From: Ustilaginoidea virens
Taxonomy: Eukaryota; Ascomycota; Sordariomycetes; Hypocreales; Clavicipitaceae
Assembly (NCBI RefSeq): GCF_000687475.1
Contig: NC_057317.1
Location: forward strand, 2,232,001 to 2,296,000
Reading direction: 5' to 3'
Length of the DNA stretch: 64,000 nucleotides
Shown here: positions 24,272-35,876 of the stretch, piece after piece
Position numbering within the stretch: the first letter of the stretch is position 1
How the letters are laid out: each line of letters opens with the position of its first letter
Made by a program: the position numbers and the translations under genes
Notes under the pieces: model-generated
What the model was told of the DNA's origin: nothing
What the model saw: only the letters and a program-made list of their open reading frames with translations
Database searches by the model: none

Positions 24272-24642
24272 ATCGCTGCTGCTGCTGCTGCTGCTGCTGC
24301 TCCAGCGCCCACCATTCCCAGGCCGTATCCAGGACCGCCGGCGACGTCGGTTGCCGAGAGCGAGAAGCCAACGTCTCGACCGGCTCGCGCCGCGGCAATG
24401 GCCGTCGACGAGTAGTGGCACGACCCGTCACTGTCGTAGGGGCCGCCAAAGTCGAAGCCGGTGGCTAGGCCTGGCGAGGGCTGGTCGTCCCATCCTCGAT
24501 CCAGGTCGAGCGACGATTCCCGGTCGGAATGATGAGAGTGCAGCTTCCTGAGGATGGGCTTGACAACGGTGCGGTGTTTGGACTTGGAGCGCTTGCCCAG
24601 GGAAAGGCCAGGGACAGCGGGATGAACCTGGACCGAGGCCAT
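23062..24642 (-). CDS. Low-complexity fungal protein with coiled coil and basic hydrophobic C-terminus
   Basis: A single-exon frame of 526 residues, starting at the ATG at 24642 (MASVQVHPAVPGLSLGKRSK). The open frame continues upstream to 24879, but that part is Ala/Thr-rich and starts less plausibly. The N-terminus is basic (KHRTVVKPILRKLHSHHSD). It is followed by Ala runs coded by GCC/GCA arrays, Ser-rich linkers and a Thr run (near 23641-23675 on the plus strand, GTT repeat). Residues around 390-450 form a charged coiled coil (REARRKFEAKERAKDEKYAR). The last residues TAFVLWLRTRFLKLGRR look like a short membrane or amphipathic anchor. I recognise no enzyme domain. Conserved-looking ends with a variable middle suggest an adaptor or cortical protein, but that is only an inference. 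Confidence 0.75.
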
Positions 24643-24988
24643 TTGGATTCGTGATTCGCTGGGTTCGTTTTTGCGGCCGGCCAAGGAGAGCGGTGCTGCT
24701 GCTGCTGCTGCTGCTGTTGCCGCTGTCGCCGCCGTCGTTATCGTTGCCGGTCGTCGAGCAGGATGTCGCCGTGTCGGATGTTTTGGTGCGTGGGACAACG
24801 AGGTGAGCGAGGGCCAGGCATCTCCCCTCGTCACCACGAAACAGGGCTCTCTTGCTATGGCCCCTCGGAAGTGACGCAACGCGGGTGCTCAGAAGAAGCA
24901 ACCAGGCATCGACGGCCGCTGTTTTTTTTTTCTTTTTTTATATAATAAAACCCGTGTGCTTGGTTGCGTGGGACAGAGCCGGAACTTT

Positions 24989-25008
24989 GGGGGGGGGGGG
25001 GGGGGGGG
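24989..25008 (+). repeat. G20 homopolymer
   Basis: Twenty consecutive G about 350 bases upstream of the coiled-coil gene ATG. Confidence 0.9.
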
Positions 25009-25092
25009 AAAGGGGAGGAAACAAGGACGAAAGCAAGCGACGCAACCAACAGACCGACCCGCCAGCAACCAACCAGGCCAAGCAACCGGACG

Positions 25093-25153
25093 TTGACGAC
25101 ACAGACTTGACGACACAGACTTGACGACACAGACTCGACGACGACACAGACTT
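25093..25153 (+). repeat. 14-nt tandem repeat (TTGACGACACAGAC)
   Basis: Roughly four copies, the last one interrupted by a CGACG variant. It is followed at about 25180 by short GCGAGT units. Confidence 0.85.
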
Positions 25154-25261
25154 GAAAGGGTCAACTTGGTGCTGGTGCAAGTGCGAGTGCGAGTGCGAGT
25201 GCTTCTTGATGGATGGAGCCTCGAGTCGCAGCAGCAACGCCGCGTGGGCCCAGGGCCGGGT

Positions 25262-25318
25262 TTATTATGATCATTATTATTATCATTATTATTATCATTA
25301 TTATTATCATTATTATTA

Positions 25319-25354
<36 letters not shown>
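25262..25354 (+). repeat. ATT/ATC trinucleotide array
   Basis: Over 90 bases of TTATTATTATCA higher-order units, changing to pure ATT at the right end. Confidence 0.9.
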
Positions 25355-25355
<1 letters not shown>

Positions 25356-25498
25356 AGTCTGGCAGGCCGTGTGTCTGTCTGGCCGCAGCAGCCAGCGTCG
25401 AACCAGGCCCCGTAATACAGAGTCGACACCCGCACAGGCTCGGATTAGCGGCACGCCAAGAACAAGGAAGAACAAATGACTTTTGTTGCCGGCAACTG

Positions 25499-25578
25499 AT
25501 GCTGATGCTGATGGGCTGGCTGGCTGGCTGGCTGGCTGATGGCTGATGGCTGATGACTGATGGCTGATGGCTGATGGC
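25499..25578 (+). repeat. CTGATG / GGCT / GGCTGAT mixed repeat
   Basis: Three related short units follow one another (gctgat, ggct, ggctgat), as expected from stepwise slippage. Confidence 0.85.
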
Positions 25579-26852
25579 GCTGATGGCGCGGCCTCAAGCC
25601 TCGCCACCACACCACATGCAGTGTGCAGTGCAGACGTCTTCCGCAACCATCCATGTACAGTGCACCGCCGCACGCCGCACGCCGCACGCCGCACGATGCA
25701 CGATGCACGATGCAGTTGACACTTGCCACGGCCACGTCTCCGTCGGAATGTGCCCCAACACGGCACGGCATTCCTCCAGTGTCCAACCACTGACTGAGTG
25801 TTCTGGGGCATAACGCTCGACCTGGCTTGCGGCCAAGCACAGATTACAGAGTACCACATCAGCATTCTGGGGCCGCTAGAGTAGAGTAGCAGGCAATCTC
25901 CCCCCTGACGAAGCACAGCCAAGATGAAATCAAGGGGGCCGCGAGTCCATCCCAGAGGCCCAACAGGGGCTTTGGGGACGGTCGCAATCTCATTAGTCTG
26001 CCGTGGTTTCGTCCTTCCAGAAATTTACATTATACACGGTACACGGCCGACCCGCACACGGCTGGCTCATGCGTGAAACGCCTGGCAATCTCGAGCCCCA
26101 TTCACGAGGGTTTGTGTTGGGCTTTGGCAGCGGGCCACGAGGGCGTCCAGGGCAAAAGATGGAGAAGGAGGAAAAAGGAGCGGGGGCAGAGGTAGTCGTC
26201 GAGGCTCGGCATCCTCCATCATCAGCGACCCCAGTCGAGGGCCTGCTCCCTCTGCGAGCGACGTGAATCCGTACCCCGTGCAACCTGCAGTTTGCCCCTT
26301 TCCGGCATATCCATGGTACCCGTCCGTACCCATGCGTGGTAGCAGGGCGCACAGATACATTTGGTCTGCTACATACCTCCTATCAACCTCCCCTCGATGG
26401 GCTGGCTGCCTGCTCGTACCACCATCCCGTGACGCTGCTTCACGTCCGGAGAGTCTGGTGCCCATGAGACTCGTGAGTTTGTGCCGTCGTCAGCAAACGT
26501 TGTTTGTTGGCCAGGTACGCCCTACTCCGACCTGGTTCCGACCTGGTCCGGCGTGTCAACTTGCTTCCTTCCTGCTTGATCTGCACCTGCACCGTGCGGC
26601 AGCAGTGTGCCTGTCACTGGGGGACTGGGGTCCTCACGCCCCCGCTAGCTTCGCCAGCCCGAGACGTGGGCATGAAGCCAATAACGAAGCACTGATAAGG
26701 TTGAGGGCGCTCTGACATTGCTGACATTGATTGACTGACTGGTCCGACCAGGCCCGTACGGAGCCCTCGGTACATGCATGTAGCTTCCATCCATTCGACG
26801 AAACCCCCCCCCATCGCCCGTCGTTTCCTTACTGGCCCTTTGAGCCAACAGA

Positions 26853-26863
26853 GTACGGAGTAC
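26853..26863 (+). repeat. Representative copy of the dispersed GTACGGAGTAC motif
   Basis: This 11-mer, or at least nine bases of it on either strand, is seen starting at 2523, 2955, 4191, 18995, 19290, 20724, 26853, 26962, 27514, 30824, 33695, 36103, 46618, 47026, 51920, 55047 and 58868. Only the last lies in coding sequence (mps1). Its ends form a GTAC...GTAC palindrome. No function is known to me. Confidence 0.7.
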
Positions 26864-28598
26864 AAGCTCAATGGACGCGTCAACCGACTCCCTACTTGGT
26901 GATTCACACTGTCGGCCAACTGTGGGACGTGGCCTGCGGCCTGGGCCCTGATGACATGCATGTACGGAGTATGTAGCATGAAGGGCTTCGACTCGCCACG
27001 ATACGTATCATCAGCCGACCGCACTTCATCTTTTCTTTTCATCTCTTCGTCCGTCAGCCTACCCTTGCGGTGGCCTCTTTACTGTTGCTCTTCTCGGTCC
27101 AGACTACAGGTTCCAGATGATCTTGCCCCGTCCCGTCGTGCCTGGCCCAGCTGGCAAAGGCTGCATCCGGACACACGGGTAGTTGAAACTTGATGCCCCT
27201 GGAGCCACGCCGCTATCTACGGATACCTTACGTATCTACCAGCTAGTCCGTGTCATCTCGCGTACGGGACAGCCGCAGAGGAAGAGGACTCGGTCAAGGC
27301 CCAAGGGTGCATCAAGCTATCGGCCTTCGTCGCCTATTCTCAGTGCTGTCAAAGACTGGCGCCGTTGAAAATGTGAAAATGTCGCGCGTGGCAAGATCTG
27401 GTCCTCACTCATTCAAGTGCCTCCAACAACCCGGGCCCTTTGGTACATACGTCCAATAGTTCTATCGGGGAGGCTTGGCGCTTCCGTCATCTATCCAAGT
27501 ACGGACTACGGATTACTCCGTACATATGTAGGAGTGATGGCGGGTTGCGGCGGTGAGGCCTTATTTGCTGCTACTGTAGACGCAGAGCCACCAGTTAGTT
27601 ATCCCGAGGCAGCATCGTTCTTGACCCCGCGGATCAAGTAAACGCCATGGCCATTGGTTGGGCCAACAAACTATCCCTCCTGACGCGTCAGCCGGGCTTA
27701 TGGCCATGACGGCCAGCTGTAGGGAACCGCAAGATTTTGCTGCCGAGAGAAGGACCGCCTGGTCGGGTTGCCTTGCCTTCAGAGCCTGTAGTACTCCAAA
27801 CGTCCTCAAGGTAAACGATTAGCACGATAGAATGGAAGAATAGAACCTGCCAAGTAGCCTGTATACCATGCGCATGCGGGTTGTAGGGCGCAGCAAGAGG
27901 TTGCTTCTTGGAACCACCCAGATTCTTATGCATAGCCACAATGTCCTTCGAGTTAAACGCCTTAACCCTCCACTGCTACCTCATCTCGAGCCTTTTTTTC
28001 GATTTCGTCATCCGTAGAAGAGCTCAAGAGACAAAGAGAGATGCCGGCTTTCACAAGATCATGACCTCTTATCGGGGTTTACGCAGGGCATTCCGATCCG
28101 ATCCGGGCTACGAGTGGACTGGTCAGCCACCAGGAGTTTCTTGGGCTAGCTTTCCAGCCTCATGCGGTATCAAGGGCTGGGCTGGATATTTGCTTCGGCG
28201 CCTTGTGTAGATGGCAATGTGCCCAGCATACAGTGGATGGCGTAATCCGTACTATTGGGGCTGGTAGTTGACGATATTTCTGCGGCTTTCCAAAGTCGCC
28301 AATGGCAAGAAAATCATACAGACAGATGCGCCTTCCATTTTTTAGGATGAGAGAAAGCTGTTAGTCGGACCAAACACTTTTCTCACCTTGTCTCGTCGCA
28401 AATTGCTGCGTGTTCCTTCGCCACCCCCCGCATGACTAAGCACGTCGTTCTTCCTCCCAAGATTTGGATGAATCTGTCCATAATCATCAGCTCAGCTCAG
28501 CAACTTCCATCCGGAATACGGCCCAGGCTTGAAGCTTCACATGAAACTTGCGATTGAAGCGAGCTGGCCATGTCAACGCTGCTGTTTCGCGTACTATC

Positions 28599-30567
28599 AT
28601 GGTCTATGACTGGGATGCGCATCAGCAGACATGTTATCGGCTATACATCCAAGAGGGCAAGTCCCTCGAGGACATTATGGAGCACATGAAGAACTTTCAC
28701 CAGTTCACGCCGAGGTGAGTCATTGCATTCGTGCGCTCAGGGGCACGGCCTGCCCTTTCCGCTTTTCCTGTTCAAAGGGGGTGGTTTGGCTCGGGTTCGA
28801 GGACTGTGAATAACCGACACCCCCTTCGCCAGCAAACGGGCCTTCCAATCCCAGTTTCGCCGTTGGGATTTCCCCCCTAAACAGCAGCCTGCTTACAAAA
28901 ATGAGCGGCTGGTGTGCCGCATCAAGGAGCTGTGGGGGGAAAACCTTGCTCAGCAAGAAATGCTGCGGGTCTTGAACGAGGAAGGCTTCGACGTCCGAGC
29001 AAGAGAGCTGATGAGGGTGCGGACTCGGAATCGCTGGTTGCTGCGAGTACCCCGTGCCCTTGAAGATGAATGCCAGACCGACGAGGGCGAATCTCGAATC
29101 TCGCCAGCAGGCTCGTCAGCTCCAGGCTCGTCAGCTCGGAATGAACAACCAAGTTCCAGGGACCACGAGACCAAAACCAACAGGCGCAGATCTAGGCGCA
29201 AAAGCTCCTCGGCGGGGGCCCGCGCCGGATCGACGGATCGCTTCCCTTCGGAAATGACGCTAGATGAGGCGCGACTCATCTTGCGCCTTGACGTGGCCGC
29301 CTACCGTGCTGTTCGAACACACTTCCAGCAAGTCTGCCAGGAAGAGAACATAATCAAAAAGACTACGGCTGGGGTGGACAAGTGGGATGCGGCCAAAGCG
29401 CGGCTTCATTCCCTGGTCTGGTCAACCAAGGAGAACCCGGAACCACCCCAACGACTAGCTCTCGATGTAATCTGCACCGACGTCACCAAGCGAATGCGTG
29501 TGCTGAAGACGAGAATGACTTTGGCGGAGGCCAGGAATGTGTTGGGAGTCGATCCAGCAGAAGCTCGAGAAATGCGCCGAGCCCTGCGGCGAGTTCTCAC
29601 GGATTCTGGCTTCACTTGCAAGTCTGACGCTACTCCTCAGCAGTGGGAAGAATTGAAACGCACCTGGGCCGACGGGTCAACACCCGTTCGGCACGTGCTA
29701 CGTGCGCCTCATGCCCAAGATGGAATCAGTCAGCCAGAGAAGGCTCGTGCTCTCGACGTCATGGCCATGGACATCATCAAGAGGTTTCGGGACGATGGCG
29801 GTCAGAAGGAGCCCGGGAAACAAGAGCTTCCGCCGAGTCCAGCCGTGTCGCCGCCACGTGCTGGCCAGCGAGCAACAGCTGCCGCCATGGCGACGGGCAG
29901 CTCAGCCCATGATGACCAGATGGATCTGGCAGACGCCATGGCAAACTCGAACTTTGATGCCTTGTCGGAGGTTTCGCATCCATCACAGATGGCCTTCAGC
30001 CCTGCCAGCAGTGCCATGGGAGCCCCCATGCCAGCATCACTGCGGCCTCAGACGCCTGGACTCCCGGGCTCTCAGGAGCGGCTACCCCGACCCTCCCGTG
30101 TCTTTGTCTCTCCTCCAATGTCGGCCGGGATGCCACTGGGGCCACCGATGAGTTCGTCCTTGCTTTTGGGCCCGAACACCCAGGCTACCTTTCTGCATCA
30201 GCAGTATCTGCCGTCGCAATTCGCAGCCGCCGCTACGCCAGCACCCGTGTTCCAACCCGCGCACCCTGCGCCCGTGTCTCCGGCGTGCGCCATCTACATG
30301 CGAGCTCACCCTTCTTCGAGCTTCGTGCCGAGCCCGAGCCTATGGATTGCCACCCTCAACTCGCAGTCTATCCATGAACTGCGGCAGGCCGCGGCCAGCA
30401 AATTTCCCGGAGCAATATGCGCACGCGTAGAGGGGATCTTGAGAGACGGCAAGGGCGGAGAGCTGCCGCTACCAATCGAACAGGATGATGAACTGAGCGC
30501 CTATTTAGCACATCTACAAGGCGCAGCGCCAACGTTTAATGTGCAGCTGATGTGGAAAAGCCCCTAA
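28599..30567 (+). CDS. Clr5-domain protein (putative DNA-binding regulator)
   Basis: Coding exons are 28599-28714 and 28833-30567, total 616 residues, joined by a 118-nt intron (GTGAGT...CCAG). The first 60-70 residues make a Clr5 domain: MVYDWDAHQQTCYRLYIQ, EGKSLEDIM, then across the splice FTP-SKRAFQSQFRRW and YKNERLVCRIKELW. This domain is widespread in ascomycete proteins and is named after fission yeast Clr5. A basic Ser/Gln-rich linker follows. Next come two related helical repeats (DEARLILRLDVAAYRAVRTHF and EARNVLGVDPAEAREMRRAL), then a Pro/Ala/Met-rich segment. The last 80 residues (SQSIHELRQAAASKFPGA) look like a small folded domain, perhaps PB1-like. The protein is probably nuclear, but its targets are unknown. 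Confidence 0.85.
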
Positions 30568-31244
30568 AATCCTGATTTACCACGTAATAATGGACGGCGT
30601 TGTGAGAATAATGCGACAAGAATCGGGGGATGCAAATGTAAAAATGCAGGCTCATTTCCTTTGTGCATGTCATCATGAGTACAGTACATACCTGGCAACT
30701 GACAACTGGCAACTGACAACTGACAACTTACAACTTACAACTTGCCAACCAGCCAGTCCTCCCCCATTTTCCCCATTTGCACGGAGTATCCGTATCCGTG
30801 TCCGCATACATGATCCGCACGGAGTACTCCGTACAGAGCATTGATTCAATGCGTTGCTGGGCTTCACCACTCCACTGAGTTGCCCCCAAGTGCCGTGCCG
30901 TGCCGTTAACTGCGCGTATGGGAAGGGTCACTGGTTCATTGCAGTGGGGCCACCGCGGGCGTTGGCCTCCTCTGACTCGTCCGCCACAGCTGGTGTCTCC
31001 TGGCAAAATTCCGCTCCAGGAAAGAGACATACGCTACTTGAGCTCTGTGCTGCACCGAAAAACCGCGAGCGCCGAGTTGATGAAATCCAGACCATCGTCA
31101 CATGAGCAAGGGGGGTGAAACCACAGCTTAATCGCCGACGCCGAGGTCGACTGAGGACTCTCACGGGCTCTGCAGGTGGTTGGAAATCCTTGCCACCCCC
31201 AAAGCCAGCTGCTTTTTGTCCGCTGGGCAAAGCCGGACCGCGCA
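30568..31244. other. Intergenic region upstream of the lactate dehydrogenase gene
   Basis: It contains a TGACAACT-type repeat at 30690-30743 and the palindromic cggagtactccgtac at 30820-30834. No gene is seen. The right end is the probable promoter of the next gene. Confidence 0.6.
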
Positions 31245-33484
31245 ATGGCGCAGTTGCGACTGGCAGCCGCGTGCTTGAAACCGTTGCGAACCTGCAGCTC
31301 TGCCGGCTTGGTCGGCGCTCGCATGCCTTGTCGCGGAGCGACTGCGTCAAAATCTCTGGGAGGAACTGCAAGATGCTACGGAACCGAAATTGAACCAGAG
31401 AAGCCGAAGCCTCCGACGTCTGCGCGCCAAGGCAACGAGATGAAGCTGGGGAGGTCGTTTCAAGGCCAGGTAATGGGGAGCATCGGCGCGCGATTGCGAC
31501 GGGAGAGGGAGCAGCGCGAGGAATACGAACGATGGAGAAACATGACGGATCCCTCGAGAAACTGGATGGTCACATTCTGTACGTTGATCCCGCATCATCA
31601 CCCTTGGTGTCGCCTGGGGAAGGACTGACCTCTCCACCTCGACGACGCTGCAGTTTTCCTCTCGAGCATCAGCGTTGCCTACTACCTGGGCACGTTCTGG
31701 CCTCGCGAGCCGGAACCCGACTCGACGCTGCCATTGTCCAAAGTCAAGGATCCCAAGCACAACACCAAGCTGGAAAACATGCAGGCCGCCTGGGCCGATT
31801 TCGTCAAAATCTTGGGCAAGGACAAGGTCAGCACCCTCGAGACCGATATCGAGCATCACTCTTCGTCGATCTGGTCGACCCATCAGCCCCAGCCGGACGA
31901 GAGGCCCTTTTGCGTCTTGTTTCCCGGCAGCACCGAGGAGGTGTCGGACATCATGAAGGTCTGCCACCGGAGACGCATCCCCGTGGTTGGCTACAGTGGC
32001 GGCACCAGCCTGGAGGGGCACTACACGCAAACGAGACGAGGCGTCTCCATCAACTTTGGCCGAATGAACAAGGTCCTGGCGTTGCACAAGGATGACATGG
32101 ACGTCGTCGTTCAGCCAGCCGTTGGTTGGGAGTCCCTCAATGACGACCTGGCCAAGGACAACCTGTTTTTCCCCCCCGACCCCGGGCCGGGCGCCATGAT
32201 TGGCGGCATGGTGGGGACCGGATGTAGCGGCACGAACGCGTACAGATTTGGCACAATGCGTGAATGGGTTCTCGGCTTGACGGTGGTGATGGCTGACGGC
32301 ACCATCATCAAGACCCGACAGCGGCCGCGCAAGAGCTCCGCCGGCTACGATCTGACCAAGCTGTTCGTCGGATCAGAGGGGACGCTGGGCCTCGTCACCG
32401 AGGCCACTCTCAAGGTTGCGGCCAAGCCGGTGTCGACCAGCGTCGCCGTTTGCACCTTTGCGTCCGTCCACCATGCTGCTACCTGCGTGAGCAAGGTTGT
32501 GCGTCAAGGGGTTCCCGTTGCCGCCGTTGAGCTTCTCGACGACAACCAGATGAAGTTTATCAATGCTGCCGGAATGACGTCCCGTTCCTGGCAAGAGGCT
32601 CCCACTCTGCTCTTCAAGTTTGCCGGCACGGCCGCCGGCGTCCAGGAGCAAGTTTCGCAAGTGCAGGCCCTGGCTCGACAGGCGGGCAGCAAAACCTTTG
32701 AATTCGCCAAGAGCCAGGACGAGCAGGACGAGCTGTGGAGCGCCAGAAAGGAAGCCCTTTGGAGCACCATGGCTGCGATGCGAGCCGGCGACAGAGTCTG
32801 GACCGGTGACGTTGCAGTACCCGTGAGCCGACTTCCGCAGCTGATTGAGGAAACCAGGGAGGACATGCGCAAGAGCGGGCTCACAGGCTCGATTGTTGGA
32901 CATGTCGGCGACGGCAACTTTCACAGTGAGTGCTCTTGGATATTCCGTCCTCATCCCCCCTCCACCCCCCCCCTTTTCCACCACAACAACTTTGAAATAC
33001 GCCATTGGAGCTGGAATTACCGCAGCTGTCCTCCCTCAACCTTTTCCGCCTCAAGTGGCAATGGTATATCTATCCATACTAACACAAAACAGCCATCCTG
33101 ACGTACAGCGAGCCGCAACGCAAAAAAGCAGAAGCCGTCGTGCACAAGATGGTGAAGCGAGCTATTGAATTGGAAGGAACAGTAACAGTGAGAATACTCG
33201 CACCGCTCCAGCAATCTGGAGTTACTCGGGCTAACGATGTCGCAGGGTGAGCACGGTGTTGGTCTGGTTAAGAGAGACTATCTGCCCCACGAATTAGGCG
33301 AATCAACGGTCGATGCAATGCGACAGGTATGTAGACGATGGGGCTGGGATACCCGCCACAAGCTTTAGCTCGCTAATGTCGTGTCCTGCAGATCAAGAAG
33401 GCGTTTGATCCGCTCTGCCTGTTGAACTGCGACAAGGTCGTCCGCATGCAGAAGCCTAAGAAGGGAGAAGTGCTAGAGTGGTAA
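31245..33484 (+). CDS. dld1: D-lactate dehydrogenase (cytochrome), mitochondrial
   Basis: An FAD-binding oxidase that passes electrons from D-lactate to cytochrome c at the inner mitochondrial membrane. Coding exons are 31245-31578, 31654-32925, 33093-33187, 33246-33326 and 33392-33484, total 624 residues; all four introns are GT-AG. The N-terminus is Arg/Ala-rich and lacks acids, like a matrix-targeting signal. One membrane span (FFLSSISVAYYLGTFW) crosses the first splice site. The FAD domain shows PVVGYSGGTSLEGH and PGPGAMIGGMVGTGCSG. The C-terminal part has VGHVGDGNFH and, after splicing, GEHGVGLVKRDYL. The ATG at 31245 was preferred over an in-frame one at 31176 because it starts the targeting sequence. 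Intron 2 contains an 18S-rRNA-like insert, described separately. Confidence 0.93.
32984..33028 (-). other. 18S rRNA-like fragment, antisense, inside an intron
   Basis: On the minus strand these 45 bases match the universally conserved 530-loop region of small-subunit rRNA (GCGGTAATTCCAGCTCCAAT core). I count four mismatches against the fungal consensus I remember. The match ends sharply at both sides. It lies in intron 2 of the lactate dehydrogenase gene, reading opposite to that gene. It is far too short to be an rRNA gene. Confidence 0.8.
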
Positions 33485-34130
33485 GATGTTGCGTGGCTGC
33501 GAGCTGCGCTGTGGAAAAAAAAAAAGGAGAAAAGAAAAAGAAAAAGCATGTAGATTGGCTGTCGATACCAGACAGTATGCTACGGTAGGTACATAAATCC
33601 GCTGCAGCCGTGTGCTTTATGCCGCCTATTCCTTTTGCCAGCCGCCTTGTCCCGTGGGTGGAAGGAGATGCGATGCGTTGGAGCTTGACACGGAGTACGG
33701 AGTAACTTGGGTACCTTGGTACCTTGGGTGCCTTCTAAAAAAGTACCAGGTACATACCTACCATGCGCCTCTCAGATGATGGACGGTAATGTGGGGCCAA
33801 AAATAACTGCCAGGTGCCCCGCGCGCCGCATGCCAGCTGCCGCCAGTTGCATCACATGGCCCCTCCCCTCCATCGAAGCTTACACGCCCCTCGGGATCAT
33901 GCATCAATCACATCACTTGCATCCTACCTCAGCTCGTGATTTGACCTTGACATCTTTGCCTCCATATCATGCATGTTTCCAATCCTCACTATTATTCAAA
34001 CTGCTCCATATCTCAAGGTTTTCACCAGCGTGATTGATGGCCACCTAAAGCACCTCCCGCCCCCAACATTGTGCTACAACGGCACCCGGCTTTCGCAAAG
34101 TCGCACTCCGGCTCGCTGCCCCGTGCAAGC
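33485..34130. other. Intergenic region upstream of the PHAF1-like gene
   Basis: It holds the 3' region of the lactate dehydrogenase gene (A-rich at 33511-33545), a motif copy at 33695 flanked by ttgggtacc repeats (33708-33730), and the probable promoter of the next gene. Confidence 0.55.
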
Positions 34131-35216
34131 ATGTCGCTCTTCACGGCACAGCTGTTCCCAGGCCGAGCACTGGGGTTTCTGAGTATGTCAAACAACTATT
34201 GCGGCTGCGACGCATAGACGAACGCCAGTACTGATGCCGTCGATCCCGCAGTTCTCGGCGCATCCCTTCATGATGTCTTGACCCGCCTTAAAGCTGAACC
34301 ACGGCGGTTCCCCAAGCTTGAGGTCATCTACTCGCCGGACAAGCCGGTCACCGAGCCGGTGTGCATCGCGTTGCCGCACAACGGAATTCGTCTGCGGTTC
34401 GATGGCCCTGAACAGCGTCTTCGTCTGATTGAGGTGATCGACTTTACCAAAAACCACATCACGTTCAAGGATAGAGACTTGCTGAGGCCAGCGTCCAACG
34501 GCACTTCAGCACCCGGGTCCCCTATCCCGGGAGAGTCGTCCTTGGGCCCGACTTTTAGACACATATACCACCGACTGCTGGGTCCGACGTACGGTGGAGA
34601 GTATATCCCGCCGCCGAGCCACGGTGGCGGCCAGGAAGCCGGTGTGTACGTGTTGTCCTACCCGGGGGTAGCATTCAACTTCCCCTTGGCGAGCTCGGCG
34701 TACTCTCCGGATAAAGATGTGGTGTCGTTGTTCTCGTCGTCCTCGACCCAAGTCGCGACGTCCATGGCCGTCTTCAGCGGCACGTCATGGGCAGAGGCGC
34801 GGCAAACCTTGTGGACGGAATCGCTGCCCAGCATCAAGCTGGCGTCGGTGCTGCCGAGAACAAAAGATGTCTACCCAGACGAAGTGTCCCTTGTGCGGAT
34901 ACACGGCGGGGGAAAGTTGGATTTGTTCCGCAAGTGGACAAAACACGCCTTCAGGATCCAGCTGGGAGAGACGACACCGCAAGAGCTCATCATGGAGCTC
35001 GGGCCGCCAAACGCGATATATCGAAGGAACGACCAGAAGATGGTGATTCACAAGATGCGCACAACAAGCCACTCTCACGGCCACGGCCACTCAAATACGG
35101 CCGATGTCCACCATCGACCCGATGATTTGACAGACACGGACCAGTCCTCGATGAACACGGGGTCAGACGACGACGACTCGGACATGGACTCTACCGAACC
35201 CGCTGTCACGGCCGCT

Positions 35217-35247
<31 letters not shown>

Positions 35248-35876
35248 CCTGCGCCATCGACGAGCAGGCGGCAGGCAACCCCTCCGGCGAGTGCTTCTAC
35301 AACTACTTCTATCTCGGGTTTGACATTCTTCTGTCCCCGCCCACGCAACCGTCAGAGGCGCCGCCGTCAGAGGATACGGGCCAGGCCGGTGGTCCTGATG
35401 CGGCGGAAAACCCGGTCAAGTGCCAGCTTCCCGACCGGCTAGTTGCCAACAAGCTCGTGCTGCACGGCAACGTGCCCGGCTCGTACGAGTTCAACCGGCA
35501 CCGCCGCTGCCGCTGGGACATTGCCTACTTGGCCGACGGCAGCGGCGGCAGCGGCGGCAGCGGCGGCAGCGGCAGCAGCAGCAGCGACCCCACGACGTCG
35601 GAAACAGAATTCAAGTACATCGAGCGGCGGATGAGCGACAAGTGGGCGTCTGCCTATCCGCCCGGCCGGGCGCCCCGACGTCAGAGAGGCATGGTCCTCA
35701 ACCGCGGCTGGGGCGACAGTCCGGGGAGCAGCTGCGAGTTCCTGGGCGGGTGGGAAGAGAGCGGTGCCAGAAGGATCGAGGCGACGGGGGACTCCACCAC
35801 GACCTTGTACGGGTTCCCAGGCATGGTGTTTGAGGTTTTGAGAAACGATTATGTGAATACAGTGACGGTGTTTTGA
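34131..35876 (+). CDS. PHAF1 / UPF0183 family protein
   Basis: Coding exons are 34131-34182 and 34252-35876 (69-nt intron, GTATGT...GCAG), total 558 residues. The joined start MSLFTAQLFPGRALGFL-ILGASLHDVLTRL is the family N-terminus, followed by ELxYSPDxP-type residues (VIYSPDKPVTEPV) and IRLRFDGPEQRLRLIEV. Human C16orf70/PHAF1 associates with phagophores in autophagy; fungal members are little studied. The protein is longer than the animal one (about 420 residues) because of three insertions: a His-rich stretch, a poly-Ala run at 35213-35247, and a Gly/Ser run at 35540-35585. The conserved blocks resume after each insertion (ECFYNYFYLGFDILL, KLVLHGNVPGSYEFNRHRRC), and the C-terminal FPGMVFEVLRNDYV is typical. 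Confidence 0.9.

Larger units (their letters stand above)
24643..28598. other. Repeat-rich intergenic region (4 kb) between divergent genes
   Basis: It separates the divergently transcribed coiled-coil and Clr5 genes. It holds a G20 run, a 14-nt tandem repeat, a TTA/ATC array, GGCT/GGCTGAT repeats, gcacgcc and gcacgat units at 25670-25713, and motif copies at 26853, 26962 and 27514. No coding gene is seen. Confidence 0.55.
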
